64,000 bases of DNA from Glossina fuscipes (Eukaryota > Arthropoda > Insecta > Diptera > Glossinidae). The notes under the pieces were generated by a model that saw only the letters and a program-made list of their open reading frames with translations, ran no database searches and was not told the origin of the DNA. Position numbers and translations under genes: made by a program. Positions 10,980 through 22,989 of the stretch are shown one piece after another (the stretch's first letter is position 1; every line of letters begins with the position of its first letter). The stretch spans positions 603,516 through 667,515 of the forward strand of contig NW_024003416.1 in assembly GCF_014805625.2 (NCBI RefSeq), written 5' to 3'.

Positions 10980-11440
10980 TGGATGTATATTTTGATATAT
11001 ACATGTTTCTGTGCGCGTGTTGGTGTGTGTATATTAGTAACCAAATTTTTTCATTTACGGGAAGTAATGAAATAGATTGTTGTACGTACCTAAATTAAGG
11101 AGTCGTATCCAGAACCAACATTACCTGCACTCCTAATTAAAAACCATTTGTTTGTGTTTTATTTCTCTTGCAATCACAATTACCCGAAATCACTCGCGTG
11201 TTTATTGTTCATTCTTAATGGTATTTCTATACGCAATGTTTATAATTAAAATACACAGATGTCCAATAGAAATCGAGAATCTTTTTTCAAATGCAACTCA
11301 TAGCTGTCCAAACAGTCCAACAATTACTTGACTTCATATTTCTTCTTCTTTTTTTTCGAAATTTTTCTTTAATTGTTGCTTCTCTCAAGTTGAGAACCAT
11401 TTGCAAACTGCGCAAACATACAAACACATGTTGCAAAACA
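10497..11440. other. R1-like 5' flank, GT/ATGT microsatellites, otherwise nothing recognised
   Basis: Contains short TATG repeats near 10905-10925 and a (GT)n run at about 10943-10975. No protein motif is seen. The part nearest 10496 may be 5' UTR of the R1-like element. Confidence 0.5.
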
Positions 11441-11449
11441 GGGGTTGCA

Positions 11450-12700
11450 AGCAGAATTTATTAGTTCACCCATAGGCGGCCTAAGAAGTTGGTTCGGTGT
11501 TTTGGACTGCTTACGGACATCACAGGTAGAAGCAAACTCTAAATTATTTTAACTAATTTGGGAAAATAGAAAAATGTTTTTAAGCGATGAATGGTTTTGG
11601 GTAGGCCTTTCCGAGCGCACAATGGATGCTAATGAACATTTTTAATTAAGTCATTGGTAAGATTAGATGGAACCCATAATTTCCACTAATTTTGTTCTTC
11701 AGCCCTTCCTTTTCTCGCAGCCCACTCGGTTTGTTTATAACCATTGTAATAACCACTGTGGATCCCTGTGTCATGTGTAAACGATTCATTTCTTTGAGGT
11801 CTTCGAAATGAATACGAGACAAAAAATCCGGCTCAACCTGTTGACTACGAATTTGATAATTGATTAAGGAATTGAAAGCTTGTAATTTCAATGACCATCT
11901 GGCCAAGCTAGACATTAACTATTTGAGAAAAGCATGATCTGTAATAACTTCAAACTTATACTCTTTCATCTAAGCTCGGAAACATTCTAAAAGCTAAAAA
12001 GGGTGCTAAAAATTCCTGTTTCGATACGGAATAATTCCTTTCACAACTATTAAGTTTATGAGACAAATAAGCGATGCGGACCTTTTCTCCATTTTCGTTT
12101 TTTTGAGTTAACATAGCACCAACTTCAAACTGGCTTGCATCAGATTGTATAAAAAACAGACAAGTGACATCTGCCTTATGTAACAACAGTGGAAAACGAA
12201 ATCGTTCTTTCAGATTCTCTTCCTTTGGTCATTCGAAAGTTTTCTTTTTTTTTTTAATTCCAATTAGGGGAGTGGATAAAGATGCGAAATTGAGCGCAAA
12301 ACAAGCTTATCAACCACAAACACGCAAAAATCTTCGTAATTGGCGAACAGATTTCGGCGAAGGATAGTGACGAGTAGCCCGTACTATGTCAGAAACTGTT
12401 TGGATGGTGCTATGTCCCATTATATGTCCCCGGTATTTTACCTGCTTTTGGAAGAACTTACTCTTTTCAACATTGGCTTTTCGTATATAGAAAGTAATTT
12501 CAAAAAATTTTTGGAGAAGTTCATTAAAAGTCTCTGAAATAATTAATAGATCACTTTATCCATTAATCGGCACATGGTTTGGGATGCGTTGCGAAATTTT
12601 GTCTACAGGTGTTTGTCAGAAGGCATCTTTTAAATCAAGGCCTGTGATAAATTCAGCTTTTTGTAATCTACTCAATATCCCACAAGTCACAAATATAAAG
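11450..12700 (-). pseudogene. Gypsy-like LTR retrotransposon pol relic (RT, RNase H, integrase start)
   Basis: On the minus strand, in protein order: ILSRLQKAEFITGLDLKDAF (12685-12610, RT block with the first catalytic Asp); then FFIQSDASQFEVGAMLTQKN (12160-12095, RNase H with its Asp) and IAYLSHKLNSCERNYSVSKQ; then LARWSLKLQAFN and VEPDFLSRIHF (11905-11810, end of RNase H); then KGLPKTIHRLKTFFYFPKLV and a degraded HHCC end at 11620-11470. This is the standard Ty3/gypsy pol order. Stops and frameshifts are frequent and no LTR pair was found. It is an old relic with no coding capacity. Confidence 0.8.
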
Positions 12701-12839
12701 AAAAAGAGGTAGAAATAATTGAAGATGTAAGGAGTTCTACCACTGAAATATTGATATATGATGTTTACAATTCTAAAATAAACTGTCAACATACGTACTT
12801 AAAAATACATTTATTCAAGTAGTTGCCTTTTACCTCCTT

Positions 12840-13780
12840 TACCTTTATTATTTACAGCTACTTTTTTACAACATTACACAACTAAGAGCACCCATACTGT
12901 TTGCATTTTTCCATGCACATCCCATGGTCATCAATGATGTTGTCATGAGACTCGATACTTTTATTGCCGGTTGAGTATATATCTTTTCCTGACAAAGAAA
13001 TAAAATAATAAAAAAAAAAAATGAAAAGGTCCCGTCGGTTGTCTACCGTCCGTCTGTCCACCGTAAGTTAGTCGGTAGTCATCTGGCGTCTGCCCTACAT
13101 ATGCACACCCCCCCTTTCGTCTTTCAGCTACAGCGGCGGCAGCTGTAACGCTTAGCCACTCATCGGGGACACAAAAAAGAAAAGGGAATTAAACAAACTA
13201 AAATAACTTACAATACTTGATGCGATTGGTGTCGAGGCGAGGTCGGTTGCGGTAGTTGCTACACCGGCGGTTCCTGTTCACAGCAAGGAAGTAGGAAGTT
13301 CGTTTTAAGTAGTCAGCACAATCACAACACAGCTGGGAAGTAGGTGCATGGGGGTGCACGTAATTCATAAGCTACTGAAACTGGAAAATTATTCTTCTTC
13401 CTCTTAACGCATCTTGATTGAAGTAAACACATTGATCCTTTTTTTTTTTTTGTTTAGTTTCCTTTTTATTTTTTTTCCTCCTATCGTTTTTTTTTCTTTT
13501 AGCAGGTAGTGATGTCAACAAAAACTTCGAGTTTTCCACACTAACGTTTAAGAAAGAATTTATTTCGGTAAGAATTTATAAATTACTGGAGTATTCCTTT
13601 TTCTCCTCGTTTTTCATAATCTACCAAACGCACTTGGCTTTTTGTTTATGGTGATTTGAAGAATCATGCTATTTTATCAAAAAACTTGTGATTATTTTCC
13701 TTTTTGGATCATTGGATTAAAACCCCTTTTTTTTCTTCTATAATTTATTAAACGCACGCATACAAGATAAAAATCTAATA
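12840..13780. other. Non-coding stretch upstream of the gypsy relic
   Basis: Contains a poly-A run (13010-13021), a C-rich patch near 13108-13114, T-rich runs at 13440-13500 and no recognisable protein. By position it could be gag/5' UTR/LTR remains of the minus-strand gypsy relic, but I see no motif that proves it. Confidence 0.4.
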
Positions 13781-14200
13781 ATAGTTCAGGTGCACATCAG
13801 TACTACAATCATGAAATCTAAGTAGACATTTTTGTTTCACGACTAAAGGTTACAATTTGAGCAACTATTTCTGTTTCTTGAGCAAAATTTAAAATGTAAT
13901 AATAATTTCAATGCTCATCAGTGTTACAGCAATGAAGTTTAAGTAGCCATTTTTGTTTCACAATCAAAAGTTAAAATTTAAGCAAATATTTCTGTCTCTC
14001 GAATAAAATTTAAAATGTAATAATAATTTCAATGCACATCAGTGTTACAGCAATGATGTTTAAGTAGCCATTTTTGTTTCACAATCACAAGTTGAAATTT
14101 AAACAAATATTTGGCAAGGAAGCTTAAGTAGGCATTTTTATTTCACAATCAAAAGTTAAAATTTAAGCAAATATTTCTGTTTCTCGAATAAAATTTACAG
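13780..14200. repeat. 121-bp tandem repeat, about 3.5 copies
   Basis: The marker CATCAG occurs at 13795, 13916 and 14037, giving a period of 121 bp. Each unit has CATCAGT, TTTAAGTAG-CATTTTTGTTTCAC, AATTTAAGCAAATATTTCTGT and AATAAAATTTAAAATGTAAT. Units 2 and 3 are nearly identical. The first is more diverged, and the last (from about 14116) is a partial unit that joins the preceding one after a deletion. Confidence 0.9.
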
Positions 14201-14435
14201 CGCACACTTGCTATTGCTTGCTCCTCGTTGTTAATTGCATTTTTGTACTTTTCCTTTTTTTTTGTCTAATAATTGAAGATACAACTCGCGGACACGTCCG
14301 CACTCTGCCAGCTTCAAAGTTGTTCTCCCCTCTATCTTGAAAATGAAAAACAGACAAACTTCTCGTTCTTACTCAATTTCCCTCTTCTTCTTCCTGTTGC
14401 TCTCTCTATAGCGGCTTGGCGCTACTCTCACAAAA

Positions 14436-14622
14436 GCAAGCATAGATCCCGCAAAATCATACGATTTTGCCTATGCTTGCAAAAGCAAAAGGAAAAAAAA
14501 GGAGTACCGCAAAATCATACGATTTTGCCTGTACTTGTAAACAAGGAAATCAGAGAAGAACAAAATAAACATATCCCGCAAGATCATGCGATTTATTAGC
14601 GGTACCACAAAATCGCATGATT
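14436..14622. repeat. Cluster of related stem-loops (core CAAAATC-NNNN-GATTTTG)
   Basis: Stem-loop 1 at 14436-14480 pairs GCAAGCATAG with CTATGCTTGC and, inside, GCAAAATC with GATTTTGC around the loop ATAC. Stem-loop 2 at 14503-14535 has the same 8-bp inner stem and loop, with outer AGTAC/GTACT. At 14583-14594 ATCATGCGATTT pairs with AAATCGCATGAT at 14610-14621, and the right arm alone also forms AAATC-GCAT-GATTT. All lie within 190 bp. Confidence 0.85.
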
Positions 14623-14639
14623 TCGTCTAACGGCATGCC

Positions 14640-15800
14640 GTTATTCCGCTCCTTGCGGTTGACACAGACCGACAGACACCCTACCCAAGGTTTGTTCGCG
14701 GCCGTTACAATGTTCATCCAGCCATCGTTTATTTTTGTTGTGTCCTATTTCAAATACTACACCAACACAATCTACATATTCTCATACAGGTCAGCTTAAC
14801 TTCTAATGCATATTCTGCCGAGCTATAAACGATCGTCCGGTGCTGAGCTTCATTTTTTAACTCTTTCACTTTATACACACAACAACAACATTCACTTTAA
14901 CTTACATTCATTTAAGTTTTTTTTTTTTTAGCTTATACACAACTCATTAGTCTAATAAAATTCAGAACATACATGAAAGCATATATCTCTCGTGTTTGCT
15001 TATTTCATTCTTTTTAACGATGTTCTGGTGTAAGTGCCTGAACATCACCTTTTATTAACAGAAAAAAAATCGCCAATAGCTCACACAAATTTATGTGGTT
15101 GTGAGGATTCGTCAACATGTAAACAAAGCGAGTATAAAATGAAGATTTTTGAGTTTCTACTTAGATTTAAGTAAAAATAATGGACACTTACTTTTTCCTC
15201 ATTTATTTTTATTGAAGTAATTGTACTTTGTTACGCCAAGAATTATGAGTTTCCAATTCACAAAAAATGTACATTCTATCTTCTTCAAAATCTCTTTCAT
15301 TAACTAAGCATTTATATTATAAATTTTTTGCATATCGCTTTCGTAATTGTCTTTTATTAATCTGAAACATTTAAATAGTCCAATTTGGTTTGTATTTAAA
15401 AAAAAACCGTTAAATTTGTAATTCTAAAACCATCCCAACTCAACTAAACATTTTTACAATGAAAATTTCGATCATTTATAAAAATTCGAAAACTTCGCCT
15501 TAGGGTAAATTCCGTAAACTATAGTGTGGAAGACGCTAACCATCGAATCATTAAGTGTAATAAGCGCGGGATCGCTGAAAATATGCTCACAATTTTCCGG
15601 TATTCTATTATCGTATTCAATGTTGGCTATATTATCAATAACAGATTTCGCATTTCTTTGGCTATATTATCATACCATTCCATCTATTTTAGCACTTATC
15701 AAAAAGTCCTTTTCAAAAATGTTGTATTGTCTGAACCTGGTGGTCCACCAATAAGTTTACTCAATTGATGATAAAATTGATAATACATGTTGTCTTCTCA
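14640..15800. other. AT-rich stretch, nothing recognised
   Basis: No motif-bearing frame. The short frames at 14617-14799 and 15524-15768 have no domain signature and hydrophobic or random composition. Confidence 0.5.
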
Positions 15801-15810
15801 ACTATAAAAT

Positions 15811-15960
15811 AAACAAGTAAGAAAGTTACCTTCGGCGGTGGCTGAATCTCGCATACCCACCATTATGTTTTTCGCCTTTTACTCTCCAAATTATTTTATA
15901 TTATTTATATCACTAGTATTATTAAGAAAAAAAGAATCCGACATATAGTAAATGGATGAA
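15811..15960 (+). repeat. DINE/INE-1-like module head
   Basis: ACAAGTAAGAAAGTTA, then CGGCGG, GAATCTCG and ATACCCACCA, recur in the same order at 32648-32700. This head is like those of dipteran DINE/INE-1 (Helitron-related) interspersed elements. Only the head is clear here. Confidence 0.5.
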
Positions 15961-16016
15961 GAATCAAAACGAGTACGCAGATAAAACATTTAAAGAATTT
16001 TTTGAAAAATTTGAGG

Positions 16017-16140
16017 TATACAAAACATCGTTTCACAACATACAAGGTAGAATGCGAATCAACTTGTAAATGTTTTAAATGTATCAAATATGGACATATT
16101 TTTAGAAATGGCAGCAAACAAGGATGAACCAAAGGAGCGA
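16017..16140 (+). pseudogene. Gag-like zinc-knuckle relic
   Basis: The plus strand reads CKCFKCIKYGHIFRNGSKQ, a CCHC knuckle in which the final Cys appears changed to Gly. The surrounding frame is short. A LINE ORF1 or LTR gag origin is equally possible. Confidence 0.4.
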
Positions 16141-16621
16141 TAAACGTTATTCTAGAAGAAAATAAAACCTAAAATTTTAATAAATTATGTACAAATTCGT
16201 TGCTTAATAGACCCTGTTTGTGTTATAATAGAAATTGTGTACAATAAGAATTTTAGAGACTACGCTTTACAATCTTATGTCTAAATGATATAAACTCAGT
16301 AGAATAACACCACATATCCCGAGAAAGCGCGATTTAAATATAAATGATAGAATCCCCCCAGATCCAGGCGCGGAGCTAACTCTTAGAGACCTGAAATCAT
16401 CTAAAACGTCCATGACCAAGTTAGGAATCCAAACCGATTTAGCTATCAGATACGGATAGTTAGTAGTTAAATTGGAATTAGCAGTTGAAAACTATCGTCG
16501 GAAGTAGTCAGCAAAGACATTTAAGGTTTTAATATCATCAGAGCAGTCAGAGCCAGTGAAAGAAACATGCGAGGGGTATATAGAGATTTTTCTTAACATG
16601 CAGTGAGGATGTTATTAACTG

Positions 16622-18408
16622 AAGGTATCTGCATTAGCACTGGTGGACGAAGTAGTTAAATCGATGCCTTGCAGAAAAATAGGCCAAATAGTTATAAGCA
16701 GAACCACTTTTCATAAATTTTTTAAAAAGTTTCTTTGTCCTATTTTTGTAATATTTAGTAGCCTTTTTAAAGCGTGACAGGCGTAAGCTTCGAGGGCAAG
16801 GTTGCTTGATCGAAACGAATGCAGAAATAGATAGATGTAACACATTATAAAAAGTTGATAACAGGAAAAAAAAGCAGAAAAATCGTTCATAATGTGAGAA
16901 AAGAGATTTAAGCAGTAAAATATTGGCTTTATTAAAACCATAACTTTTAATTGATAAGATTCATAATCTTTGTTCGAGGAACTTGGATTTGACACATTAG
17001 AAAGGAAATACAAATTGCTAAATGATACGGATTTTCAGGTAAACTAAAAGGTGGAGAGCGTTTAACAACCATTTTCGGGAAGTTGGCAAAGTAAAGATCT
17101 AGCAGTTTGCCATTATGATTAGGAGTACGGTTGTATTGAACTAAATTACAATCAAATAATTCATTGAAAAACACATCATCTCTATCAGATGGTGAAGTGG
17201 GAACCATACAGCCAGAATTATCACTATAACGCCAAGTGACTTGTCGCAAATTTAAGTCCTCCAACGCTAGGACTATATCACTAGATCTAGACTTTTCTGC
17301 CACATCACAAATGAGGGTAGTATGTTTCTTATAAATAGAGATATATCCGCATTTGGAGGGATATAGGAGCAAGTCACGTATAACTAATTTTTGGCAATTT
17401 TCGCCGGAATGACTATGAATTGAACGTCCGAAGGCGTAGAAAATTCAAATGAATAGCACGTGACTGCAACAGATAAGGCAATTAAAACACCACCACCAGA
17501 TCGATCCTTTCTGAAAATGTGGAAAGAATTACGAAAAAGTCCGACAAAAGTAATTTAGGTTTTTGCCAGGTTTTAGAGAAAGCCAAACAGAAAAACTTTG
17601 TGATCAACGAATGTAGGAAAGTACAGCGAATTTCCGAGTTTAGACCTGAAGAAACATTTAGTTTTTTGAGGATGGAAGAACTATCGAATTAGTATTGCGA
17701 GGGGATGATCTCGAAGAATAAATTCCATTATTAAAGATCCAACTGGCCACAGTGTTCTGTTTAACAAAAATACCATGTTTTCAGTCAAAAGTAACACCTT
17801 GAAAGTCGTGGTAGCTCCATGTTGAGATGAAGCTAATTTTAAAATTCTAACATGCTACAAATGGATGAACGAGACTTTTGCAGCAAGATAAGATTTTTAG
17901 GCTATCGTCAGAGGTGTTAGGCGTTACTTTTGACACGAATGTTGTCTTTTTGGGAGGTACTGCCGCTAAGCAGACGTCATCTGTATTAGGAACGATAAGA
18001 TAAAAGAATTTTTAGTAGGAAATATAGGGAATTTTGGGAAGAAAATAGAGTGAGTGACCACAATTGCATGTGCAGCTTGTGCGACTTGCCCTGTATGTTG
18101 ACTAGCCACCACCACAGCCAGGGATAAAAGCGAATTTATTATTTTTATTAATATTCTTTGTACATGTAGACAAACTAGCCTCAATGGCACCGCTAGGAGA
18201 AGATACCCTTGCCGCCTCAGTATAGTTGAAACGAAAAGCGCTTGTCGGCTTATTTGTAACTTGCGTGCTACCATCGGAGTCAACGATAGAGTAAACGCTA
18301 ATGTCCTTTATCAGCAAGGATGGAAGAGCCGAATGAATCGACATACGAGATTTAGACGAAGACGTGGATGGTGTACTGCACACCACACTACGAGTTGGTC
18401 TTTTACAA
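16622..18408 (-). mobile_element. CR1-clade LINE, decayed partial copy (copy 3)
   Basis: Minus-strand relatives of CR1 copy 1. ORF1 middle and tail lie at 18386-17700, with TRSVVCSTPSTSSSKSRMS and GQVAQAA matching the Ser-rich and later parts. Endonuclease lies at 17640-17060: RSSDIVLALEDLNLRQVTW, in which the catalytic GDFN has become EDLN, and FDCNLVQYNRTPNHNGKLLD. The linker is at 16800-16640 (KKATKYYKNRTKKLFKKF). The copy lacks the RT half and the 5' PHD part. Its high-coordinate end abuts gypsy RNase H at about 18404. Confidence 0.8.
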
Positions 18409-19060
18409 GCTAATGAGAAATTAAAAGATATGAACTACAGTCAAAAAGAAATTGGTGCAGCAAAAGCACCTTTAGTAAATGATCCAGTTTCGGGTAAATA
18501 TGATGGAAATGCCATGACGCAAGTATATAGAGATAATTCAAAAGCTGGATTTGGTGCAATATTTTTACAAGAAGAGTAACCTCACCCGTATACATTAGAA
18601 ATCAAAGCAACACTAAAAAAGTTTAAATACTATTTACTGGGTTACAATTCATTCCAGACTGCAATGCACTCATAAACACAAAAGCGCAAAATGGCGCAAG
18701 CGTTGAATATTGTAAACATATTGTATTAATGGTTAATGCATTTTCAAAATTCGTTTGGTTACATTGCTGGAAAATACAGGCTCTAAAGAAGTTATAAAAA
18801 ATTGGTCAAATGTCTGCAATTATCTAACAAAAATAATTAGCGACAGAGGTCTTTCGTTCATAACGGTAGAATTTGTGAGCTTTTGTACAGAAGATAATAC
18901 CGAAAATATTCAGACTACAACTGATGGTCTTTTGGGCAGCAATTGAATAGAGAGAACAAATCGAAGTATAATAGTCATTATGGCGGAATTGTCGTCGACG
19001 GGTTCATCGAAACTGTATAAAGCTCTTACGCAAGTTCAAAACACGATCTACTTGTAAGAA
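18404..19060 (+). pseudogene. Gypsy-like RNase H and integrase relic
   Basis: The plus strand reads TQVYRDNSKAGFGAIFLQ (18519-18572), RNase H with the usual TDASK changed. From 18725 come WLHCWKNTGSKEVIKNW-type integrase sequence, IISDRGLSFITVEFVSFC (second catalytic Asp) and SNCIERTNRSI, which holds the third catalytic acid. The end, YKALTQVQNTIY at about 19015-19050, is the integrase C-terminal stretch. Several frame changes are needed. The next residues expected in a gypsy pol are found on the same strand at 24690-24860, which suggests one element split by later insertions. Confidence 0.7.
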
Positions 19061-19435
19061 ATAAAAATTCTGAAAGTGGGGTAGAATAACGATTTTCCGG
19101 GAACTTTCCAATGCAAGAACATTTTTATTTGTATCGATTACTTTTACTAGAAGAGTAGACTTACCTGACTGAACTTCCATGAATTTATGACGTTGAAATT
19201 CCGTAATTACCTCCCATAAGATTTATATTTCATCGACACAATATGATAGTCACTTTTATTGAAAATATTATTCGGGAATTATTCCCTAAATTTTTTATTA
19301 AAATTCTTATTCGGTATCTCATCTTAGAGTTCTACATATTTACATAGTTTATTATTCATATACTTACATATATTTCGTTTTCAATAATTTTATTTAAATC
19401 ATTTATGCACATTTCGATTGATTCTGTAACATATA

Positions 19436-20604
19436 TTAGCTTGGGGAAAAATAAATCCATTATTTTTATATGAACTTCAGGACTTTATTTAACATGCTTC
19501 GGATTGTACGATTTGGGTCAAATATGCACCGTTTTGTTGTATGATTTGTTGCTATTTTAAAGGTATCTTCATCATCTTTCATCATTAAAGAAATTTTGCA
19601 ATGCAAGAAAAAGATGATAATCGCTTGGTGCCAAGTCCGGACTGTATGGCGGATGCATTAAAACTTCCCAACCAAGCTCCCGTAGATGTGTGTGACCTAG
19701 CGTTGTCTTGGTGGAACACGACACCTCTCCTGTTGGCCAATTCTGGCCGTTTCTGGTCAATCGCTATCTTCAAACGGTCCAGTTGTTGACAGTAGAGATC
19801 AGAATTTAGCGTTTGGCCATATGGAAGCAACTCATAATAAATAATCCCCTTCCAGTCCCACCAAATGCATAGCAAAACCTTCCTGGCCGTTTGAGGTGCT
19901 TCACCGCTCGTTGACCACGATCGTTTTCGCACAGGGTTATCGTATGTGATCCATTTCTCATCTCCATTCACCATCCGTTTAAGAAATGGGTCTATCTCAT
20001 TCCGTTTGGCCAAGGCTTCGCAGATGGAAATTCGATCCATCATGTTTTTTTCTGTTAATTGGTGTGGCACCCAAACATCGAGCTTCTTTTTGAATCCAGC
20101 TTTGTGTAAATGGTTTAAAACTGTTTTATGGTCGATTTTTAGCTCCTGGGCGATGTTACGACTGCTAACATGCCGGTCAACTTCGATCATTTCTCCGATT
20201 TTATCGACATTTTCGACGACTGGCGTACCTGTGCAAGGTGCATCTTTAACGTCAAAAATTCCTGAACGGAATCTACGAAACCAAAATTGCACATAATTGG
20301 CTGTTACAGTATCGGAACCATAAACACCATTCACAATTTTAGCCGCCTGGCTTGCATTTTCGCCTTTGTCAAAGAAAAACTGTAAAATGTACCGAATTTT
20401 CTCTTTGTTCACTTCCATTTTGAACACGCTGTAACTCACAACTGAATGCACCAAACAAAAAACAGCAAAAGAATTTTTTTTTACTGCGAAATGTCACCTT
20501 TCCAACGAGCATAAATCTAAAGTTGTTTGATCGATACTTTACGAGAAATCTATCAGTGCAGCCATCTACCGAAAAAATAATGGATTTCTTTTTTCCCAAA
20601 CTAA
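19436..20604 (-). mobile_element. Mariner transposon A, internally deleted
   Basis: Terminal inverted repeats TTAG(C/T)TTGGG(G)AAAAA-AAATCCATTATTTTT lie at both ends, with TA at 19434-19435 and 20605-20606. Length is 1169 bp. It belongs to the same family as elements B, C and D of this window. It is inserted in an unidentified repeat. Confidence 0.9.
19500..20418 (-). pseudogene. Mariner transposase, frameshifted and deleted (copy A)
   Basis: Start MEVNKEKIRYILQFFFDKGE at 20418. The N-terminal helix-turn-helix region (to about residue 110) is open. VTANYVQFWFRRFRSG and KKLDVWVPHQLTEKN are classical mariner blocks. MVNGDEKWITYDN carries the first catalytic Asp and VFHQDNARSH the second. Immediately after HTS the frame shifts: LRELGWEVLMHPPYSPDLAP, with the third Asp, is in the next frame. 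Compared with copy C, about 8 residues are missing after GEAPQ, and about 70 bp near the C-terminus (around 19575). The family is Tc1/mariner with D,D34D-type spacing. It does not resemble the irritans or mauritiana subfamilies as I know them. Confidence 0.85.
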
Positions 20605-20819
20605 TATTTCCACCGTAGTGGCACTCATATTATTGTTAACTTATTTATTTTCATGTTCTGGTCTCTCTGTGCTCTGTCTTCTGGCTTTACTTAGTAAATT
20701 TTCTCCGCGATGTTTACGGTTTGGCATCTTATTTAATACTCTGTCCATCATTTGTGACTGAAGATTGGTCTTGATATTCGTTGTACCGCCCTAAAGTTAG
20801 GCTTTTGGCGGTTGGTGGA

Positions 20820-22980
20820 CATTCCTTACGACGATGATGATCCATTTATTGTCACTGGTAACTTCTTGCCGGTACTCGCCTTCCTGGTACGACAATGTAC
20901 GCTGCAGGTGTCGGCGCTGTCATTCGAACTCGTCAGCGATGCATGTCGCGCTGTCTGGCCTGCGTCTTACGTTAACCCCCTTTCGCCTGTAACTATATTA
21001 TTATGCTTAATTTCCCGGGTGTACGTACGAATTAAACTAAGCTAGATATTTCACGAGTTTCTCTTGCCTCAGCGCATAGGCCTGTGATTCAGGATTACGT
21101 TACACATTTTGCCTGCTATTTCTATGTCGACTTTGTTTAAATCACTTAACAGTCCGTCGGATATATACAAGCTTTTGTCTTACTTTAATGACCACCATAG
21201 GAAACTGTCCAAGCAACGCGCCTTCTGGAAATTACAAATGCAGTGATTTATCTGTGGACTTGGTCATATATTTAGCTCTCAGACGTTACTTCAGCTGTCT
21301 GAACATTGAATGTTACGCAGCTTCCAGAAATAGAATGAAATTTTTTTAAAGGTTTTTTGACTCAAAACGATAGACATGGGTTATCCGTTGGTCATACGTT
21401 ATGGGAGATCAGAGGTGTCACAGGATTTTGAGATAGCTAACTTCTTTGAATTCTTTCAAAAGTCTTATTCTATTATTGCTATGTCGGAGGATGTTCATCC
21501 TTATTAAGTTATTCGAAGTTTTTGAACGCTATCAGAATTGAAAATATATTCTGCGTCGCCTACTCCCGAGTTCAGTTTTCTTCCGGGTCCGGATGATATT
21601 CCATCCTGTATTCTCAGGAAGTACGCGGATGTACTTTTTAACAACTGGCTAAAGGTTGTTTACTATACCATAGGATAGGAAACTAGTTTTATAAAAGTAG
21701 TTCTGGAGACAAAATTAATAATTACAGGAGCATTACAAAGTTCAGTGTCCTGGCTTAGTTATTGGAAGCTTTATTATCTGCGAAATTATTACCAGCTATA
21801 ATATCACCATATCAACACGGGTTCTTTAAAGCAGATCACCATCTGCTAACTTGTTGAAGGTTACAAGTGATTTTTCTCAGGCCTTTGCTTTGGGCAAGCA
21901 GGTGATATATGGGAATGTCTCAAGAGCATTCGATAGAGTGAATCATGAACTTTTGAGCTTCAAGCTTCCCTAAGAATTTGTTGCTGTAGTGCTTGTCTAC
22001 GATTCGTAAGGTCGTACAGTGTTATTTATCTCCACTCTCTCCCGAGAATTCCTGATTTCATTGGGAGCTCCTCAGGGGAGTCATTTGTGCCCTAAGTTAT
22101 TTATTTTATACATCAACGACCTTTCTTCGAAGTACTGGTGTTCACCAATATGTCATGTAATTTAAGCAAAGGCAAGAAAATGTCCTTCTATTGGGTGTTT
22201 CCTCTACCTTGTTATTCTATCAACAATTATGTGCTGGAAAATGTATTTTGCTTTAAAAATTTGGTTGCGTTTTTTGATTACAGACTTAAGTTTAACCTTC
22301 AGATAGAGCTTTCGAGGTTAACAAGGGTAAACCACTTTGGGCTAAAGAATTTGACGGCCCATATTTTTGTAAACGCCTTTACACTTGTTCGCCCGGTTTT
22401 GGAATATTCTGTCGTTGTGTGGTTCAAATTGATCGAATAGGGTCTGTTCAGAGAAATTTTCTTCTCTTTGCTTTACGCGGTCTGCCATGGGATTCTGCTA
22501 GAATTCTTCCATCATTTGAAAACAGAGTTAGCCTGATATGTTTACCGTCACTGGTCAGAAGCCGGGAAATGATTGGCTATCACACTACAGAATTGTTGTT
22601 TATGTTTTTTCCAGAAAAAACTTTCACTGAGCCTACTCAAGGTTTTAACACCTGTGAGGAACATCTTTTGTATACACATAAGTGCATGCAATATTAAGAA
22701 TTGCATTGGCCAGCAATTATCTGCACCCAAAATGATTATGCCGATTTGTCAGTTGTATATATTTATGTCATTGAATAAAAAAAGTATATGCATAACATTT
22801 TCTCTTAATCTAAGGTTAATATGCTTATTTCTCACGGGAAAAATCGCTTAATTAGTCTATAAAGCCCTAATAATATTCTGGCATTAGTGTCGGTCGATTG
22901 CGAACTATTTTAATTTGTTTGTTTAATTTCGCGTTTTCCTTCAAGTTTTAAATGCTTGAATGGGAAAATAAAAAAATAAG
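20820..22980 (+). mobile_element. CR1-clade LINE, divergent decayed copy (copy 5)
   Basis: RT blocks on the plus strand in order: PGPDDIPSCILRKYADV (21590-21640), YGNVSRAFDRVNHELL (21910-21960), GAPQGSHLCPKLFILYINDL (22060-22120), an unclear YADD region, then C-terminal RIGSVQRNFLLFALRGLPWD (22429-22488) and SFENRVSLICLPSL. The 3' end near 22955-22980 has GAATGGGAAAATAAAAAAAT, like the GTGGAATAAATAAA end of copy 1. Many stops. The 5' limit is unclear; 20820-21100 has no sure LINE motif. Confidence 0.7.
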
Positions 22981-22989
22981 CATGAAAAT

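Larger units (their letters stand above)
19320..20800 (+). repeat. Repeat unit interrupted by mariner (pair with 24395-24645)
   Basis: The flanks of the mariner at 19320-19435 and 20605-20800 together align with 24395-24645. Shared blocks include TTATTATTCATATA, ACATTTCGATTGATTCT, GGTCTCTCTGTGCTCTGT against TAGTCTGTCTGTGTTCTGTG, GGCTTTACTTAG, GCGATGTTTA and TTATTTAAT-CTCT. The identity of the repeat is unknown. It could be a LINE 5' UTR or an LTR. Confidence 0.6.

Noticed and set aside
19601..20296. Plus-strand frames at 19601-19789 and 19946-20296
   Set aside because: Antisense shadows of the minus-strand mariner transposase; the same shadow recurs at 51303-51491 because the element does.
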